Of a stretch of DNA of 64,000 nt, positions 45,566-54,680 are shown piece after piece. Origin of the DNA: Pseudomonadota bacterium (GTDB lineage: Bacteria; Pseudomonadota; Alphaproteobacteria; Rhodobacterales; Rhodobacteraceae); the NCBI GenBank assembly GCA_020161655.1, contig JAIUPC010000012.1, positions 186,001 through 250,000 of the forward strand. Direction: 5' to 3'. The notes beneath the pieces are model-generated. The model saw nothing but the letters and a program-made list of their open reading frames with translations, ran no database searches and was not told the origin of the DNA. The number at the start of each line of letters is the position of its first letter. Within the stretch, counting starts at the first letter, position 1. A program made the translations under genes and the position numbers.

Positions 45566-46186
45566 ATGTCCACCCTCTCCCCTGAGTTTCTTCTTACTTC
45601 GTTCCTCATCATCGCCTCGCCCGGCACCGGGGCGCTTTACACCATTGGCGCCGGCATCTCGCGCGGACCGAAGGGCGGCGTCCTCGCGGCCTTCGCCTCG
45701 ACCCTCGGCACCGTTCCGCACATGCTGGCGGCGGTGACAGGGCTGGCGGCACTTCTCCACACCAGCGCCGTCCTTTACGAAGCGCTGCGCTACGGCGGCG
45801 TCGCCTATCTGCTCTGGATGGCGTGGCAGGTGCTGCGCGATGCCGGCCCCCTGCGTCTGGCCGAGGGCGGCCCGACACCGTCGGCGATGCAGGTCGTGGC
45901 GGCGGCTGTCGCGATGAACCTCCTCAACCCGAAGCTCTCGATCTTCTTTCTCGCCTTCCTGCCGCAGTTCATCGACAGCAGCGGCGCGCATCCGGTGACA
46001 GAGATGCTGTGGCTGAGCCTCGTCTTCATGGCGATGACCTTCGCGGTCTTCGCCGTCTACGGCCTTGCCGCCGCGCGGTTCCGGGCGCATGTCCTGTCGC
46101 GGCCCGCCGTGGTGACCGCGCTTCGCCGCATCTTTGCCGCCGGGTTCGCGGCGCTTGGCCTCAGGCTCGCCCTCGCCCGGATCTGA
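45566..46186 (+). CDS. LysE/RhtB family exporter
   Basis: A 206-residue membrane protein with five to six helices. The signature SPGTGALYTIGAGISRGPKGG near the N-terminus and MNLLNPKLSIFFLAFLPQF in the middle are those of LysE/RhtB amino acid exporters. It follows the AraC gene and is convergent with the response regulator gene (2 nt apart). Substrate unknown. Confidence 0.9.
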   Translation: MSTLSPEFLLTSFLIIASPGTGALYTIGAGISRGPKGGVLAAFASTLGTVPHMLAAVTGLAALLHTSAVLYEALRYGGVAYLLWMAWQVLRDAGPLRLAEGGPTPSAMQVVAAAVAMNLLNPKLSIFFLAFLPQFIDSSGAHPVTEMLWLSLVFMAMTFAVFAVYGLAAARFRAHVLSRPAVVTALRRIFAAGFAALGLRLALARI

Positions 46187-46188
46187 GG

Positions 46189-47520
46189 TCAGAGATAGTC
46201 CGACCGCTGCAACCCGTATTTCGCCATCTTCTCGTTCAGGGTCCGGCGCGGCAGGCAAAGTTCGTCCATCACCGCAGTGATCGAGCCCTTGTGCCGCCGC
46301 ATCGTGTTGTCGATCAGCATCTTCTCGAAGCTTTCGACATAGTCCTTGAGCGGCTTGCCCTCGGTGGTGATCGTCGGCCCCGCCTCTTCGTTCTCGGACA
46401 TGAGGAGCGAGGCGATGGAGCCTGAGCCGCGGCGGTTCTGGAGGACCGCGCGTTCGGCGACGTTGATGAGCTGGCGGACATTGCCGGGCCAGGGCGCCTG
46501 CAGAAGCTGAGCAGCCTCCTGCGCGGTCACCTGCGGCGCGTCGCAGCCATATTCATCGGCGAACTGTTCGCCAAGCCGGGTGAAGAGCGTCAGGATGTCT
46601 TCCCCACGGGCGCGCAGAGGCGGCAGCGTGATCTTCAGCGCGGCAAGGCGGTAGTAGAGATCGGGGCGGAGCGCGTCTTCGACGGTGCGGCCCTGTTCGT
46701 GGTCGTTGCAGATGCCGACGATGCGGGTTTCGGCGGGCGTGCCCTGATCGTTGATGAAGGTCAGAAGCCGGGCCTGCAACGGCTGGCTCAGTGCCTCGAT
46801 GTCTTCCAGCACCAGCGTGCCGCCCCTCGCCTCTTCCACCAGCGGAATTTGCCCGCCTTCGTCCATCGGGCCGAAAAGCCGGGTCGCGAGCATGTCTTCG
46901 GCGAAGGCGGCGCAGCTGATGACGAGGAACTTCTTGCCCGCTCGCGGCCCGACCGCATGGAGCGCATGGGCGACAAGGGTCTTGCCGGTGCCGGTTTCGC
47001 CGTCGATCAGCACATGGCCATCGGCCTGGCCAAGATCGAGGATATCCTCGCGCAGACGCTCCATCGCCGGCGAGGTGCCGATCAGCTTCTTCATGATGGT
47101 GGAGCCATCGGCCAGCTCGCGCCGGAGCGCGCGGTTGTCGAGCGTCATCCGCCGCGACTGGCTGGCACGCTTGGCAAGCTCGGTCATGCGGTCGGGATTG
47201 AAGGGCTTTTCAAGGAAATCATAGGCGCCGACGCGCATCGCCTCGACCGCCATCGGCACGTCGCCATGGCCGGTGATCATGATCACGGGCAGGCCGCTAT
47301 CAAGGCTCATCAACTTCTTCAGGAAGGCCATTCCGTCCATGCCGGGCATCCTGATGTCGCTGACCACGACACCCGGCCAGTCCGCTCCGATCGACTTCAG
47401 CGCGTCCTCGGCGCTCGAATAGGTTTCGGTGTCGAAGCCCGAAAGCGCCAGCCACTGGCTGATCGACTGCCGCATGTCCTGTTCGTCATCGACGATCGCC
47501 ACTTTCATCGCGCGCGCCAT
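46189..47520 (-). CDS. DctD-like NtrC-family response regulator lacking GAFTGA
   Basis: A 443-residue protein: receiver domain 6-118 with phospho-acceptor D55 (VVSDIRMPGMDG), AAA+ domain with Walker A GETGTGKT at 174-181, and a C-terminal Fis-type helix-turn-helix. Where sigma-54 activators carry GAFTGA, this reads FGPMDEGGQIPL (about 216-227), and Walker B reads GGTLVLED rather than GGTLFLDE. The sensor-region block LYYRLAALKITLPPLRAR is normal. It pairs with the DctB-like kinase 8 nt upstream. Activation of sigma-54 is therefore doubtful. Confidence 0.87.
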   Translation of the reverse strand: MARAMKVAIVDDEQDMRQSISQWLALSGFDTETYSSAEDALKSIGADWPGVVVSDIRMPGMDGMAFLKKLMSLDSGLPVIMITGHGDVPMAVEAMRVGAYDFLEKPFNPDRMTELAKRASQSRRMTLDNRALRRELADGSTIMKKLIGTSPAMERLREDILDLGQADGHVLIDGETGTGKTLVAHALHAVGPRAGKKFLVISCAAFAEDMLATRLFGPMDEGGQIPLVEEARGGTLVLEDIEALSQPLQARLLTFINDQGTPAETRIVGICNDHEQGRTVEDALRPDLYYRLAALKITLPPLRARGEDILTLFTRLGEQFADEYGCDAPQVTAQEAAQLLQAPWPGNVRQLINVAERAVLQNRRGSGSIASLLMSENEEAGPTITTEGKPLKDYVESFEKMLIDNTMRRHKGSITAVMDELCLPRRTLNEKMAKYGLQRSDYL

Positions 47521-47528
47521 GGGTCACC

Positions 47529-49346
47529 TCATTCCGCTGCCTGGGAGCTTGCGCTCAATATGGGGAGCTGAACCTCGAATACAGCCCCCCCGCCCGTCGC
47601 ATTGCGCGCCGTAAGTCTTCCGCCGAAGTCCTTCACGATCCCGGAGGAGATGGCAAGACCAAGCCCGACGCCCTCGCCCGGCTTCTTCGTGGTGTAGAAT
47701 GGCTCGAAAAGATTATCGAGATCGGTGATGCCGTGGCCGTTGTCGCGGACCGCAAGCGAGGCCGTTTCCCCCGCCGAAAGGGAGATGTCGATCTGCGGCA
47801 TGGCCACGTCCTTGGTGGCGTCCAGCGCGTTCCTCAGAAGGTTGATGATGACCTGTTCCAGCCGCACCCGGTCGGCCTGCACCTTTACCGGCACCTTCGG
47901 CACGTTGCGCGAGATTCTGACGGCACGGGTGCGCAAGGTCGGCTCCATCATCGACAGGGCCGAGGAAAGACAGAGACGAAAGTCAACGGGTTCAAAGGCT
48001 TCGCCACCCTTGCGGGCATAGCTTTTCAGTTGCCGGGTGATCGCGCCCATGCGTTCGATGAGGTCGTCGATGCGCTGGAAGGACGAGAGCGCCTCTTCCG
48101 GGCGCTTGCGCTGCAGAAGAAGCTGGGCCCCGGCGAGGTAGGTCTTCATCGCGGCCAGGGGCTGGTTCAGCTCATGGCTGACGGCGGCCGACATCTCGCC
48201 CAATGCGGCAAGCTTGGAGGATTGCGCCAATGTCTGCTCGGCCACGGCGAGGTCCTTTTCGACCTTTTCGCGTTCGGCGATTTCCCGCTTCAGCCGGGCA
48301 TTCAACTGGCGCAGTTCCGCCGACTCGCGCCGGAAGGCGGCGGACTGGCGGCGGGCGCGGCGCGACAGGATGTAGAAGATCAGCGCCAGCAGGACGGCAA
48401 AGCCCATGATCTCAAGCGCCAGAACCGCGTTCACCTGATCGCGGATCGACGCATAGGTGGTGAAGCTGACCAGCCGCCAGCCGCGGAAGGGGATGCGCGC
48501 CTCGTTGCGGATCACCGCCTCGCCGCCGACATAGGCGTCCGGCGATGGCCGGGTCCAGTCCGAGGTCGCCTGGAGCGCCCGTTCAAGCGCGTTGGCGGGC
48601 GGCGGTTCGGTCAACGCCTCGTCCAGGGGCTTGCTGCGCCAGCGCGGTTCGGTCGAAAGGATCACCTTGTTCTCGCTGTCGATCAGCGCCACCGCATCGG
48701 CGATCCCGCTCAGCACCCGCTCGAACTTCGCCAGTTCGACCCCGACGATGATGACGCCGACGACGCGGCCTTCCGACAGGACGGCGCGCGAATAGGAAAA
48801 GTCATAGGCGCCCGTCGGCCCTTCGCTCAGCGTAAAGACGGTGTCCTTGGAGCGGACAGCATCGACGAAAGCCGGGCGCTGCGACTGGTTCGCGGTGATC
48901 TGCATGCGGTCGCTGGCCGCCACGACGCGACCGGTCACGTCGAGAAGGATGATCGAGGCGGCGCCGATTTCAGTCTGCGCCGACATGATCCGTTGCGATG
49001 TGACGGAATATTCGCTGGTGTTCAGCGAGGAGATCAGCAGCGGATCGCGCGCAAGAAGAAGCGGCACCACCGAATTCCTCTGCAACTCGCTCATCACGTT
49101 GCCGGTGAAAAGTGCGAGCCGCACCTCGGCGCGGTTGCGGGTCGTCTCGGAAAAACGGTCGGTGAGAAGAGTGTTGGTGGTCCAGATGACGCCGATGGCT
49201 GCCAGGGCGAAGATCAGGACGACGAGGCGAATCCACCACGAAACCTTGCCGGGCCGCGCCAGGCTCGCACGCGCCGGGGGCGTGCCCGTGCTTCTGGGGC
49301 GCGCGGCGGCGCCATCGTCCTTCGCTGCTGCGGGTTCTTCTGCCAT
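47529..49346 (-). CDS. DctB-like sensor histidine kinase
   Basis: A 605-residue kinase. Membrane helices at about 38-56 and 309-327 enclose a periplasmic double-PAS (Cache) sensor; a coiled coil at 335-372 leads to the H-box SHELNQPL with H391, then N-box NLLRNALDA and G-boxes DNGHGI and GVGLGLAIS. This is the DctB arrangement for C4-dicarboxylates. No dicarboxylate transporter gene is in the window, so the signal and target are inferred. It is cotranscribed with the regulator that follows. Confidence 0.87.
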   Translation of the reverse strand: MAEEPAAAKDDGAAARPRSTGTPPARASLARPGKVSWWIRLVVLIFALAAIGVIWTTNTLLTDRFSETTRNRAEVRLALFTGNVMSELQRNSVVPLLLARDPLLISSLNTSEYSVTSQRIMSAQTEIGAASIILLDVTGRVVAASDRMQITANQSQRPAFVDAVRSKDTVFTLSEGPTGAYDFSYSRAVLSEGRVVGVIIVGVELAKFERVLSGIADAVALIDSENKVILSTEPRWRSKPLDEALTEPPPANALERALQATSDWTRPSPDAYVGGEAVIRNEARIPFRGWRLVSFTTYASIRDQVNAVLALEIMGFAVLLALIFYILSRRARRQSAAFRRESAELRQLNARLKREIAEREKVEKDLAVAEQTLAQSSKLAALGEMSAAVSHELNQPLAAMKTYLAGAQLLLQRKRPEEALSSFQRIDDLIERMGAITRQLKSYARKGGEAFEPVDFRLCLSSALSMMEPTLRTRAVRISRNVPKVPVKVQADRVRLEQVIINLLRNALDATKDVAMPQIDISLSAGETASLAVRDNGHGITDLDNLFEPFYTTKKPGEGVGLGLAISSGIVKDFGGRLTARNATGGGAVFEVQLPILSASSQAAE

Positions 49347-49392
49347 CGCGCAATTTTATGCCGGCAGCGGCCCCGCCTCAAGCGGTAGTATG

Positions 49393-50061
49393 TCAGGCCA
49401 GCGCCATCGCCGACATGAGCGAGCGGAAAAGCACCGAACCATCGGTGCCGCCCTGCTGGGTTTCCACCATGCGCTCGGGGTGCGGCATCATGCCGAGAAC
49501 ACGGCGATTGGCGGAAAGCACGCCGGCGATGCTGTCGAGCGAGCCGTTGGGATTGTCGGCATAGGTGAAGGCGATGCGATCCTCGGCCTTCAGGCGCTGC
49601 AGGCCCTCGGCGTCGATGACGTAATTGCCGTCGTGATGCGCGATCGGCAGGGTGATACGGTCGCCCTTCGCCCAGAGGCCGGTGAAGGCGCTGTCGGTGG
49701 TGGCGACCGAAAGCGTCAGCGATTTGCAGATGAACTTGAGCCCGGCGTTGCGCATCAGCGCGCCGGGCAGAAGGCCGGTTTCGGTCAGGACCTGAAAGCC
49801 ATTGCAGATGCCAAGCGCATAGCCGCCGCGTTCGGCATGGGCCTTGATCGCGGCGGCGACCGGCGATTGCGCGGCGATGGCGCCGCAGCGGAGATAGTCG
49901 CCGAAGGAAAAGCCGCCGGGGATCGCCACGATGTCGGTCCCCGCCGGCAGGCCTGCGTCCTTGTGCCAGACGCGTGTGACTTCCGCGCCGGCTTTCTCGA
50001 AGGCGACGGCAAGGTCGCGGTCGCAGTTCGATCCGGGGAAGGTGATGACGGCGGCTTTCAT
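49393..50061 (-). CDS. purQ: FGAM synthase subunit PurQ (glutaminase)
   Basis: PurQ supplies ammonia to formylglycinamidine ribonucleotide synthase in purine synthesis, with PurL and PurS. The 222-residue class I amidotransferase has the FPGSNCDRD start, the nucleophile in GICNGFQVL and the MMPHPER histidine region. GAGG lies 7 nt before ATG 50061. It is separated from purS by the amidohydrolase gene, which is unusual. Confidence 0.95.
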   Translation of the reverse strand: MKAAVITFPGSNCDRDLAVAFEKAGAEVTRVWHKDAGLPAGTDIVAIPGGFSFGDYLRCGAIAAQSPVAAAIKAHAERGGYALGICNGFQVLTETGLLPGALMRNAGLKFICKSLTLSVATTDSAFTGLWAKGDRITLPIAHHDGNYVIDAEGLQRLKAEDRIAFTYADNPNGSLDSIAGVLSANRRVLGMMPHPERMVETQQGGTDGSVLFRSLMSAMALA

Positions 50062-50157
50062 CGCGAACCTCTTTGGCATGGCGGGAACCCGGCAGGGGGA
50101 TGCCGCCCCGATTACCGCAAAGACGGTCCGAGTTCCAGAATGGAAATGGCGCTTTCG

Positions 50158-51630
50158 TCAGGCGCCGAGCGTGTTCTTGTAGACCGTCCCGCCCTTCATG
50201 ATGACGCGGAAATTCGCATCGGGATCGGCGACGAAGCCGAAGTCGGCGGTCGGGTCGCCATCGACGATGAGCATGTCGGCGTAGGCCCCCTTCTCGATCA
50301 CGCCGAGTTTTCCCGCCGTATAGGGATTGCGCGGGCCGGACATCCCGAGGATGAAGGCATTGTCCGAAGTGGCCGCCTTGGCGGCACCAGCAGGCGTATA
50401 CCAGCGGGTCATCGCGGCGAGCCATACGTTCTGCAACTCCGCCCCCACCGGATCGAAAAGGAAGTCGGTGCCGAAGCCCAGCGGCACCTTGTACTTCGCC
50501 GCAAGCTCATAGGCGCGGTCGGTGCCCTCCCACACCGCTTCCCATTTTTCGCGCCGCTCCGGCGGCAGGGCGTCGGGGTTGGCGTGGAGGTCCTTCACGA
50601 AGGGCTGGAGGCTCCAGACCGCGCCCATGTCGGCCATCATCTTCACCGAGTCCTCATCGGCCAACTGCCCGTGCTCGATGGATTTCACCCCGGCCTTCAG
50701 GCAGCGCTGGATGCCGGTGGCCGTATAGACATGGGCGGAGACATAGGTGCCCCAGTCGGCGGCGGCGAGGACGGCGGCCTCAAGCTCTTCGGGCAGGAAT
50801 TCGGTCACGTCGATGGGGTCGTAGACCGAGGCGATGCCACCGCCGGCGACGAGCTTGATCTGGCTTGCGCCCTGCATCAACTGCTCGCGCGTGGCCTTCA
50901 GCACCGCGTCGCGGCCATCCGCCAAAGCGGCGGCATTCAGCACCTCGGCCCGCGACAGGGTGCCGGGAACGCCGGGAAGCTCCCATATGTTACGGAAATC
51001 GCCGTGGCCGGAGGTCTGCGAGATCAGCGCGCCCGAGGGATAGATGCGCGGCCCGGCGACGATGCCGCCGTCGATGGCGCGTTTCAGCGCGAAGGCCGGT
51101 CCGCCCATGTCGCGCACTGTGGTGAAGCCCCGCATCAGCGTCCGCTCGGCCTGTTTGGCGGCGGCGAAGTGGATGTCGCCTTCGGCAAGCGACAGGAGCG
51201 CCTGGATCGGCAGCGCCGCAATCATCGTGTGCCAATGCGCGTCGATGAGGCCGGGCATCAGCGTCCGACCGGCGCCGTCGATGACCGTGGCACCTTCGGG
51301 CGGTGTGAAATCGCCGGTGACGATATCGGCCACCATCCCGCCCTGCACGACGACAGTGACCCCGACCTTGAGGTCGCTGTCCATCCCGTTGAAAAGATTC
51401 ACGTTCGTGACGGCCGTGACGGGGGCGCCCGCCTCCTGCGCCCGGACCGGCCCGGAATAAGCCGCAAGACCCAGCAGTGCGACCGAGGCACTGGCCCCGG
51501 CGACAAATCCGCGGCGAGTGAGGTCGTGGTTCACCCGCTGGGTAAGCTGCGTCACCTCGGCTGAGCAGCATGCGCAATTCGGCCGCGCCACGACATGGTT
51601 GCAGCCTGCCGACCTTGAACGAAAAAGCAT
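50158..51630 (-). CDS. Tat-exported metal-dependent amidohydrolase
   Basis: A 490-residue amidohydrolase-superfamily enzyme. The metal ligands are HWH in GLIDAHWHTM, lysine in SQIKLVAGGG, histidines in SAHVYT and EHGQLAD, and aspartate in GFGTDFLF. A twin-arginine signal lies at about residues 38-65 (LTRRGFVAG, cleavage after VRAQ), preceded by an unusual cysteine-rich leader (C10, C19, C21, C22). AAGGGA before ATG 51630 supports this start. The family includes imidazolonepropionase-like and prolidase-like enzymes, and the substrate is unknown. Confidence 0.8.
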   Translation of the reverse strand: MLFRSRSAGCNHVVARPNCACCSAEVTQLTQRVNHDLTRRGFVAGASASVALLGLAAYSGPVRAQEAGAPVTAVTNVNLFNGMDSDLKVGVTVVVQGGMVADIVTGDFTPPEGATVIDGAGRTLMPGLIDAHWHTMIAALPIQALLSLAEGDIHFAAAKQAERTLMRGFTTVRDMGGPAFALKRAIDGGIVAGPRIYPSGALISQTSGHGDFRNIWELPGVPGTLSRAEVLNAAALADGRDAVLKATREQLMQGASQIKLVAGGGIASVYDPIDVTEFLPEELEAAVLAAADWGTYVSAHVYTATGIQRCLKAGVKSIEHGQLADEDSVKMMADMGAVWSLQPFVKDLHANPDALPPERREKWEAVWEGTDRAYELAAKYKVPLGFGTDFLFDPVGAELQNVWLAAMTRWYTPAGAAKAATSDNAFILGMSGPRNPYTAGKLGVIEKGAYADMLIVDGDPTADFGFVADPDANFRVIMKGGTVYKNTLGA

Positions 51631-51930
51631 CGCAATCCCTTCCTGCAATACGTCGCGCCATGGCCCGGCCAGGGCGTCGAACATGCCAAAGGCGCGATGT
51701 CTGCCGGCGGTACAAACGCCCAGACCCGAACCCCGGTCCGCGCCAACCGCGACCGGGGGTTCGTCAAACTACGCTCAATTTTCAGCAATCATGGCGCTGC
51801 GCAGGCCGTCCTGACGGTCAGCCCCCGCGTCGCGTCCGCTCGTCTCCCTGAGGGGGAGACTAATGACAGCGGAGCTTTTCTGTAAAGTGGGCTGTGGTCG
51901 CAGACAGCAAGGCCTGCGACGGCCGCCAGT
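51631..51930. other. 300-nt gap between purS and the amidohydrolase gene, nothing definite
   Basis: This stretch may hold a promoter for the amidohydrolase and purQ. No coding sequence, RNA gene or convincing hairpin is seen. It is less GC-rich near 51770-51890. Confidence 0.35.
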
Positions 51931-52170
51931 TCAGGCGATCTCGACCGTGTATTTCTCGATCACCGTGTTGGCGAGGAGCCTTTCGCACATCGCCTTCACT
52001 TCGGCCTCGGCGGCGGCCTTGTCCTTGGCGGCGAGATCCAGCTCGATCACCTTGCCCTGGCGCACCGCCTCGACCCCCTGAAAGCCGAGCGTGCCAAGCG
52101 CGTGCTTGACCGCCTCGCCCTGCGGATCAAGTACGCCGTCCTTCAGCATGACATGGACACGGGCTTTCAT
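51931..52170 (-). CDS. purS: FGAM synthase subunit PurS
   Basis: PurS is the small structural subunit linking PurQ and PurL. The 79-residue protein MKARVHVMLKDGVLDPQGEA shows the classical start, followed by the VRQGKVIELDL strand and a C-terminal YTVEIA. The length is standard. It begins 14 nt after purC and is cotranscribed with it. Confidence 0.95.
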   Translation of the reverse strand: MKARVHVMLKDGVLDPQGEAVKHALGTLGFQGVEAVRQGKVIELDLAAKDKAAAEAEVKAMCERLLANTVIEKYTVEIA

Positions 52171-52184
52171 TGCTTCAGGGCCTC

Positions 52185-52949
52185 TCAGTTGATAAGCGTC
52201 GGTTTGGTCAGATGCGTGGTCTGCGCCGGCAGGACGCCAAGGCGGCGGGCCACTTCGGAATAGGCATCGGTCAGGCTGCCCAAGTCACGGCGGAACACGT
52301 CCTTGTCGAGCTTCTGGCCGGTCTTGATGTCCCAGAGCCGGCATGAATCCGGGCTGATCTCATCGGCGACGATGAGGCGCATGAAATCGCCTTCCCAGAT
52401 GCGGCCGATCTCGATCTTGAAGTCGATGAGCTTTATGCCGGCGCCGTAGAAGATGCCCGACAGGAAGTCGTTCACCCGAAGGGCGATCTGCACGATGTCG
52501 TCAAGGTCCTGCTGGTTGGCCCAGCCGAAGGCGACGATATATTCCTCGGACACCATCGGGTCGCCAAGCGCGTCGTTCTTGTAGCTGTATTCGACGATGG
52601 GGCGCGGCAAGGGCGTGCCTTCCTCCATCCCGAGGCGCTTGGAGATGGAGCCGGCGGCGAAGTTGCGCACGATCACCTCAAGCGGAATGATCTCCACCTG
52701 GCGGATCAGCTGTTCGCGCATGTTCAGGCGGCGGATGAAGTGGTTCGGGATGCCGATGTTGGTCAGCCCGGTCATGAAGAATTCCGAAAGGCGGTTGTTC
52801 AGGACGCCCTTGCCCTCGATCGTCGCCTTCTTCTGGGCGTTGAAAGCGGTGGCGTCGTCCTTGAAATACTGGACGAAGGTGCCGGGCTCGGGGCCTTCGT
52901 AAAGGATCTTGGCCTTGCCTTCGTAAACCTTCTTGCGACGCGGTGCCAT
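52185..52949 (-). CDS. purC: SAICAR synthetase
   Basis: PurC joins aspartate to CAIR in purine synthesis. The 254-residue protein starts [19 protein letters not shown] with the ATP-binding KAK segment, followed by [23 protein letters not shown] and the [22 protein letters not shown] blocks. Length and motifs are typical. It heads the purC-purS pair. Confidence 0.96.
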   Translation of the reverse strand: MAPRRKKVYEGKAKILYEGPEPGTFVQYFKDDATAFNAQKKATIEGKGVLNNRLSEFFMTGLTNIGIPNHFIRRLNMREQLIRQVEIIPLEVIVRNFAAGSISKRLGMEEGTPLPRPIVEYSYKNDALGDPMVSEEYIVAFGWANQQDLDDIVQIALRVNDFLSGIFYGAGIKLIDFKIEIGRIWEGDFMRLIVADEISPDSCRLWDIKTGQKLDKDVFRRDLGSLTDAYSEVARRLGVLPAQTTHLTKPTLIN

Positions 52950-53140
52950 TCAGGATGCCCCTTCCCGGTGAGCAAGGCCCGGCAGGGCCTTTCGCGCCCC
53001 TATAGGCCAAGGCGACCCGAGCCGCAAGGATCAGCCGCCTCAGGTGGCGCGGGATGGCAACGCCCTTGCCCGACGGTTGCAACTCTGGCAATAGAACCCC
53101 AAATTCAAAGCTCCCCCGGCCCCAGAAGACAGGACGCCCC

Positions 53141-53455
53141 ATGACGACTTTCGACGACCGCGAAAACGCCTTCGAGAACAAGTTCGCCCATGACGAGACG
53201 CTGAAGTTCAAGGCCGAGGCACGGCGCAACAAGCTGCTCGGCCTCTGGGCCGCCGGCCTGATGGGCAAGAGCGGCGATGCTGCGGCGAGCTATGCCAAGG
53301 ACGTGGTGGCCGAGGATTTCGACGAGGCGGGGGACGAGGATGTCTACCGCAAGGTGGCCAAGGATCTTGGCGCGCTCTCCGACGAGACGACGATCCGCAC
53401 CAAGATGTTGGAGCTGATGGCCGAGGCCAAGCGCCAGATCATGGAAGAAAGCTGA
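53141..53455 (+). CDS. F1-ATPase inhibitory zeta subunit (DUF1476)
   Basis: A 104-residue helical protein that starts MTTFDDRENAFENKFAHDE and continues FKAEARRNKLLGLWAA, the DUF1476 signature. In Paracoccus denitrificans this protein (zeta) inhibits the F1FO-ATPase through its N-terminus. The length matches. ATG 53141 is chosen because the conserved sequence starts there. It is divergent from purC. Confidence 0.92.
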   Translation: MTTFDDRENAFENKFAHDETLKFKAEARRNKLLGLWAAGLMGKSGDAAASYAKDVVAEDFDEAGDEDVYRKVAKDLGALSDETTIRTKMLELMAEAKRQIMEES

Positions 53456-53584
53456 TCGCGGACCCGCGCCGCAAGCGATTTTCGAAACTCCGCGCTGGAT
53501 GGAACTGCGGCTTGGCCGTAGACTCAAGGCTTGGCGCCCGCTGACGGGCATGGCTGCGATCTGGCGATCCAGAAAGGTGATGAG

Positions 53585-54598
53585 ATGAGCGATGCCCTCT
53601 CCCGGCTCCTGTCCGAACGCGACTGGCTGATGGCCGATGGCGCGACCGGCACCAACCTTTTCAACATGGGCCTGACAGCCGGTGAGGCGCCAGAGCTGTG
53701 GAACACCGACCAGCCGGGAAACATCACCACGCTTTATCGCGGCGCGGTCGAGGCCGGCAGCGACATCTTCCTGACCAACACCTTCGGCGGCAACGCCAGC
53801 CGGCTGAAGCTCCATGGCGCCGAAGGCCGGGTGCGTGAGCTGAACCGCGTCGGCGCCGCCCTTGGCCGCGATGTGGCCGACGCCTCGGGCCGGACGGTGA
53901 TCGTTGCCGGGTCCGTCGGCCCGACGGGTGAGATCATGTCGCCGATGGGCTCGCTCACCCATGACCGCGCCGTCGAGATGTTCCACGAACAGGCCGAGGG
54001 GCTGAAAGAGGGCGGCGCCGATGTCCTCTGGCTTGAGACGATCTCTGCGGCCGAGGAATTCAAGGCGGCGGCGGAAGCCTTCGACCTCGCCGGCATGCCC
54101 TGGTGCGGCACGATGAGCTTCGACACGGCAGGCCGGACCATGATGGGCATGACCTCCGCCCAGATGGCCGCGATGATCGACAAGCTGCCCAACCCGCCAA
54201 TCGCCTTCGGCGCCAACTGCGGCGTTGGTGCCGCCGACCTGATGCGCACCGTCCTCGGCTTTGTCGCGGCGGGGCCGGAAAAGCCGATCATCGCCAAGGG
54301 CAATGCCGGCATCCCCAAGTATCACGACGGGCATATCCATTACGACGGCACGCCGGACCTGATGGCGGAATACGCGGTTCTGGCGCGCGATGCCGGCGCC
54401 ACGATCATCGGCGGCTGCTGCGGCACGATGCCTGAGCATCTGCGCGCGATGCGTGCCGCCCTTGAGACCCGTCCGCGCGGCGCGCGTCCGACACTCGACG
54501 AGATCACCGCCCATCTCGGCGGGTTCTCCTCGGCCTCCGACGGCACCGGTGATGCGCCGGAAGCCAGCCGCGAGCGGCGGGGACGCCGGCGCGGGTGA
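53585..54598 (+). CDS. Homocysteine S-methyltransferase (split methionine synthase or betaine type)
   Basis: A 337-residue homocysteine methyltransferase. The start block WLMADGATGTNLFNMGL, the FLTNTFGGNASRL stretch and three zinc cysteines (about 212 in GANCGVG, 278 and 279 in GGCCGTM) bind homocysteine thiolate. Only the homocysteine domain of MetH is present. It could take methyl groups from the corrinoid protein at 56590 as part of a split methionine synthase, or from betaine as BHMT. AGGTG lies 6 nt before the ATG. The basic tail (SRERRGRRRG) is unusual. Confidence 0.85.
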   Translation: MSDALSRLLSERDWLMADGATGTNLFNMGLTAGEAPELWNTDQPGNITTLYRGAVEAGSDIFLTNTFGGNASRLKLHGAEGRVRELNRVGAALGRDVADASGRTVIVAGSVGPTGEIMSPMGSLTHDRAVEMFHEQAEGLKEGGADVLWLETISAAEEFKAAAEAFDLAGMPWCGTMSFDTAGRTMMGMTSAQMAAMIDKLPNPPIAFGANCGVGAADLMRTVLGFVAAGPEKPIIAKGNAGIPKYHDGHIHYDGTPDLMAEYAVLARDAGATIIGGCCGTMPEHLRAMRAALETRPRGARPTLDEITAHLGGFSSASDGTGDAPEASRERRGRRRG

Positions 54599-54622
54599 GG
54601 CGCACTGGAAATTCCGGAGCAC

Positions 54623-54646
54623 CGTCAGATGCGATGGCCTCTGACG
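54623..54646. terminator. Weak hairpin between convergent genes
   Basis: CGTCAGA and TCTGACG form a 7-bp stem with a 10-nt loop in the 82-nt gap between the homocysteine methyltransferase and universal stress genes. No T-run is seen. Confidence 0.3.
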
Positions 54647-54680
54647 CGAGCTTCGGACCGTCAGTCTCACTCACCCCGCC

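Noticed and set aside
48841-51564. 907-residue plus-strand open frame
   Set aside because: It crosses three real minus-strand genes (dctB-like, purQ and amidohydrolase) and is a composition artefact.
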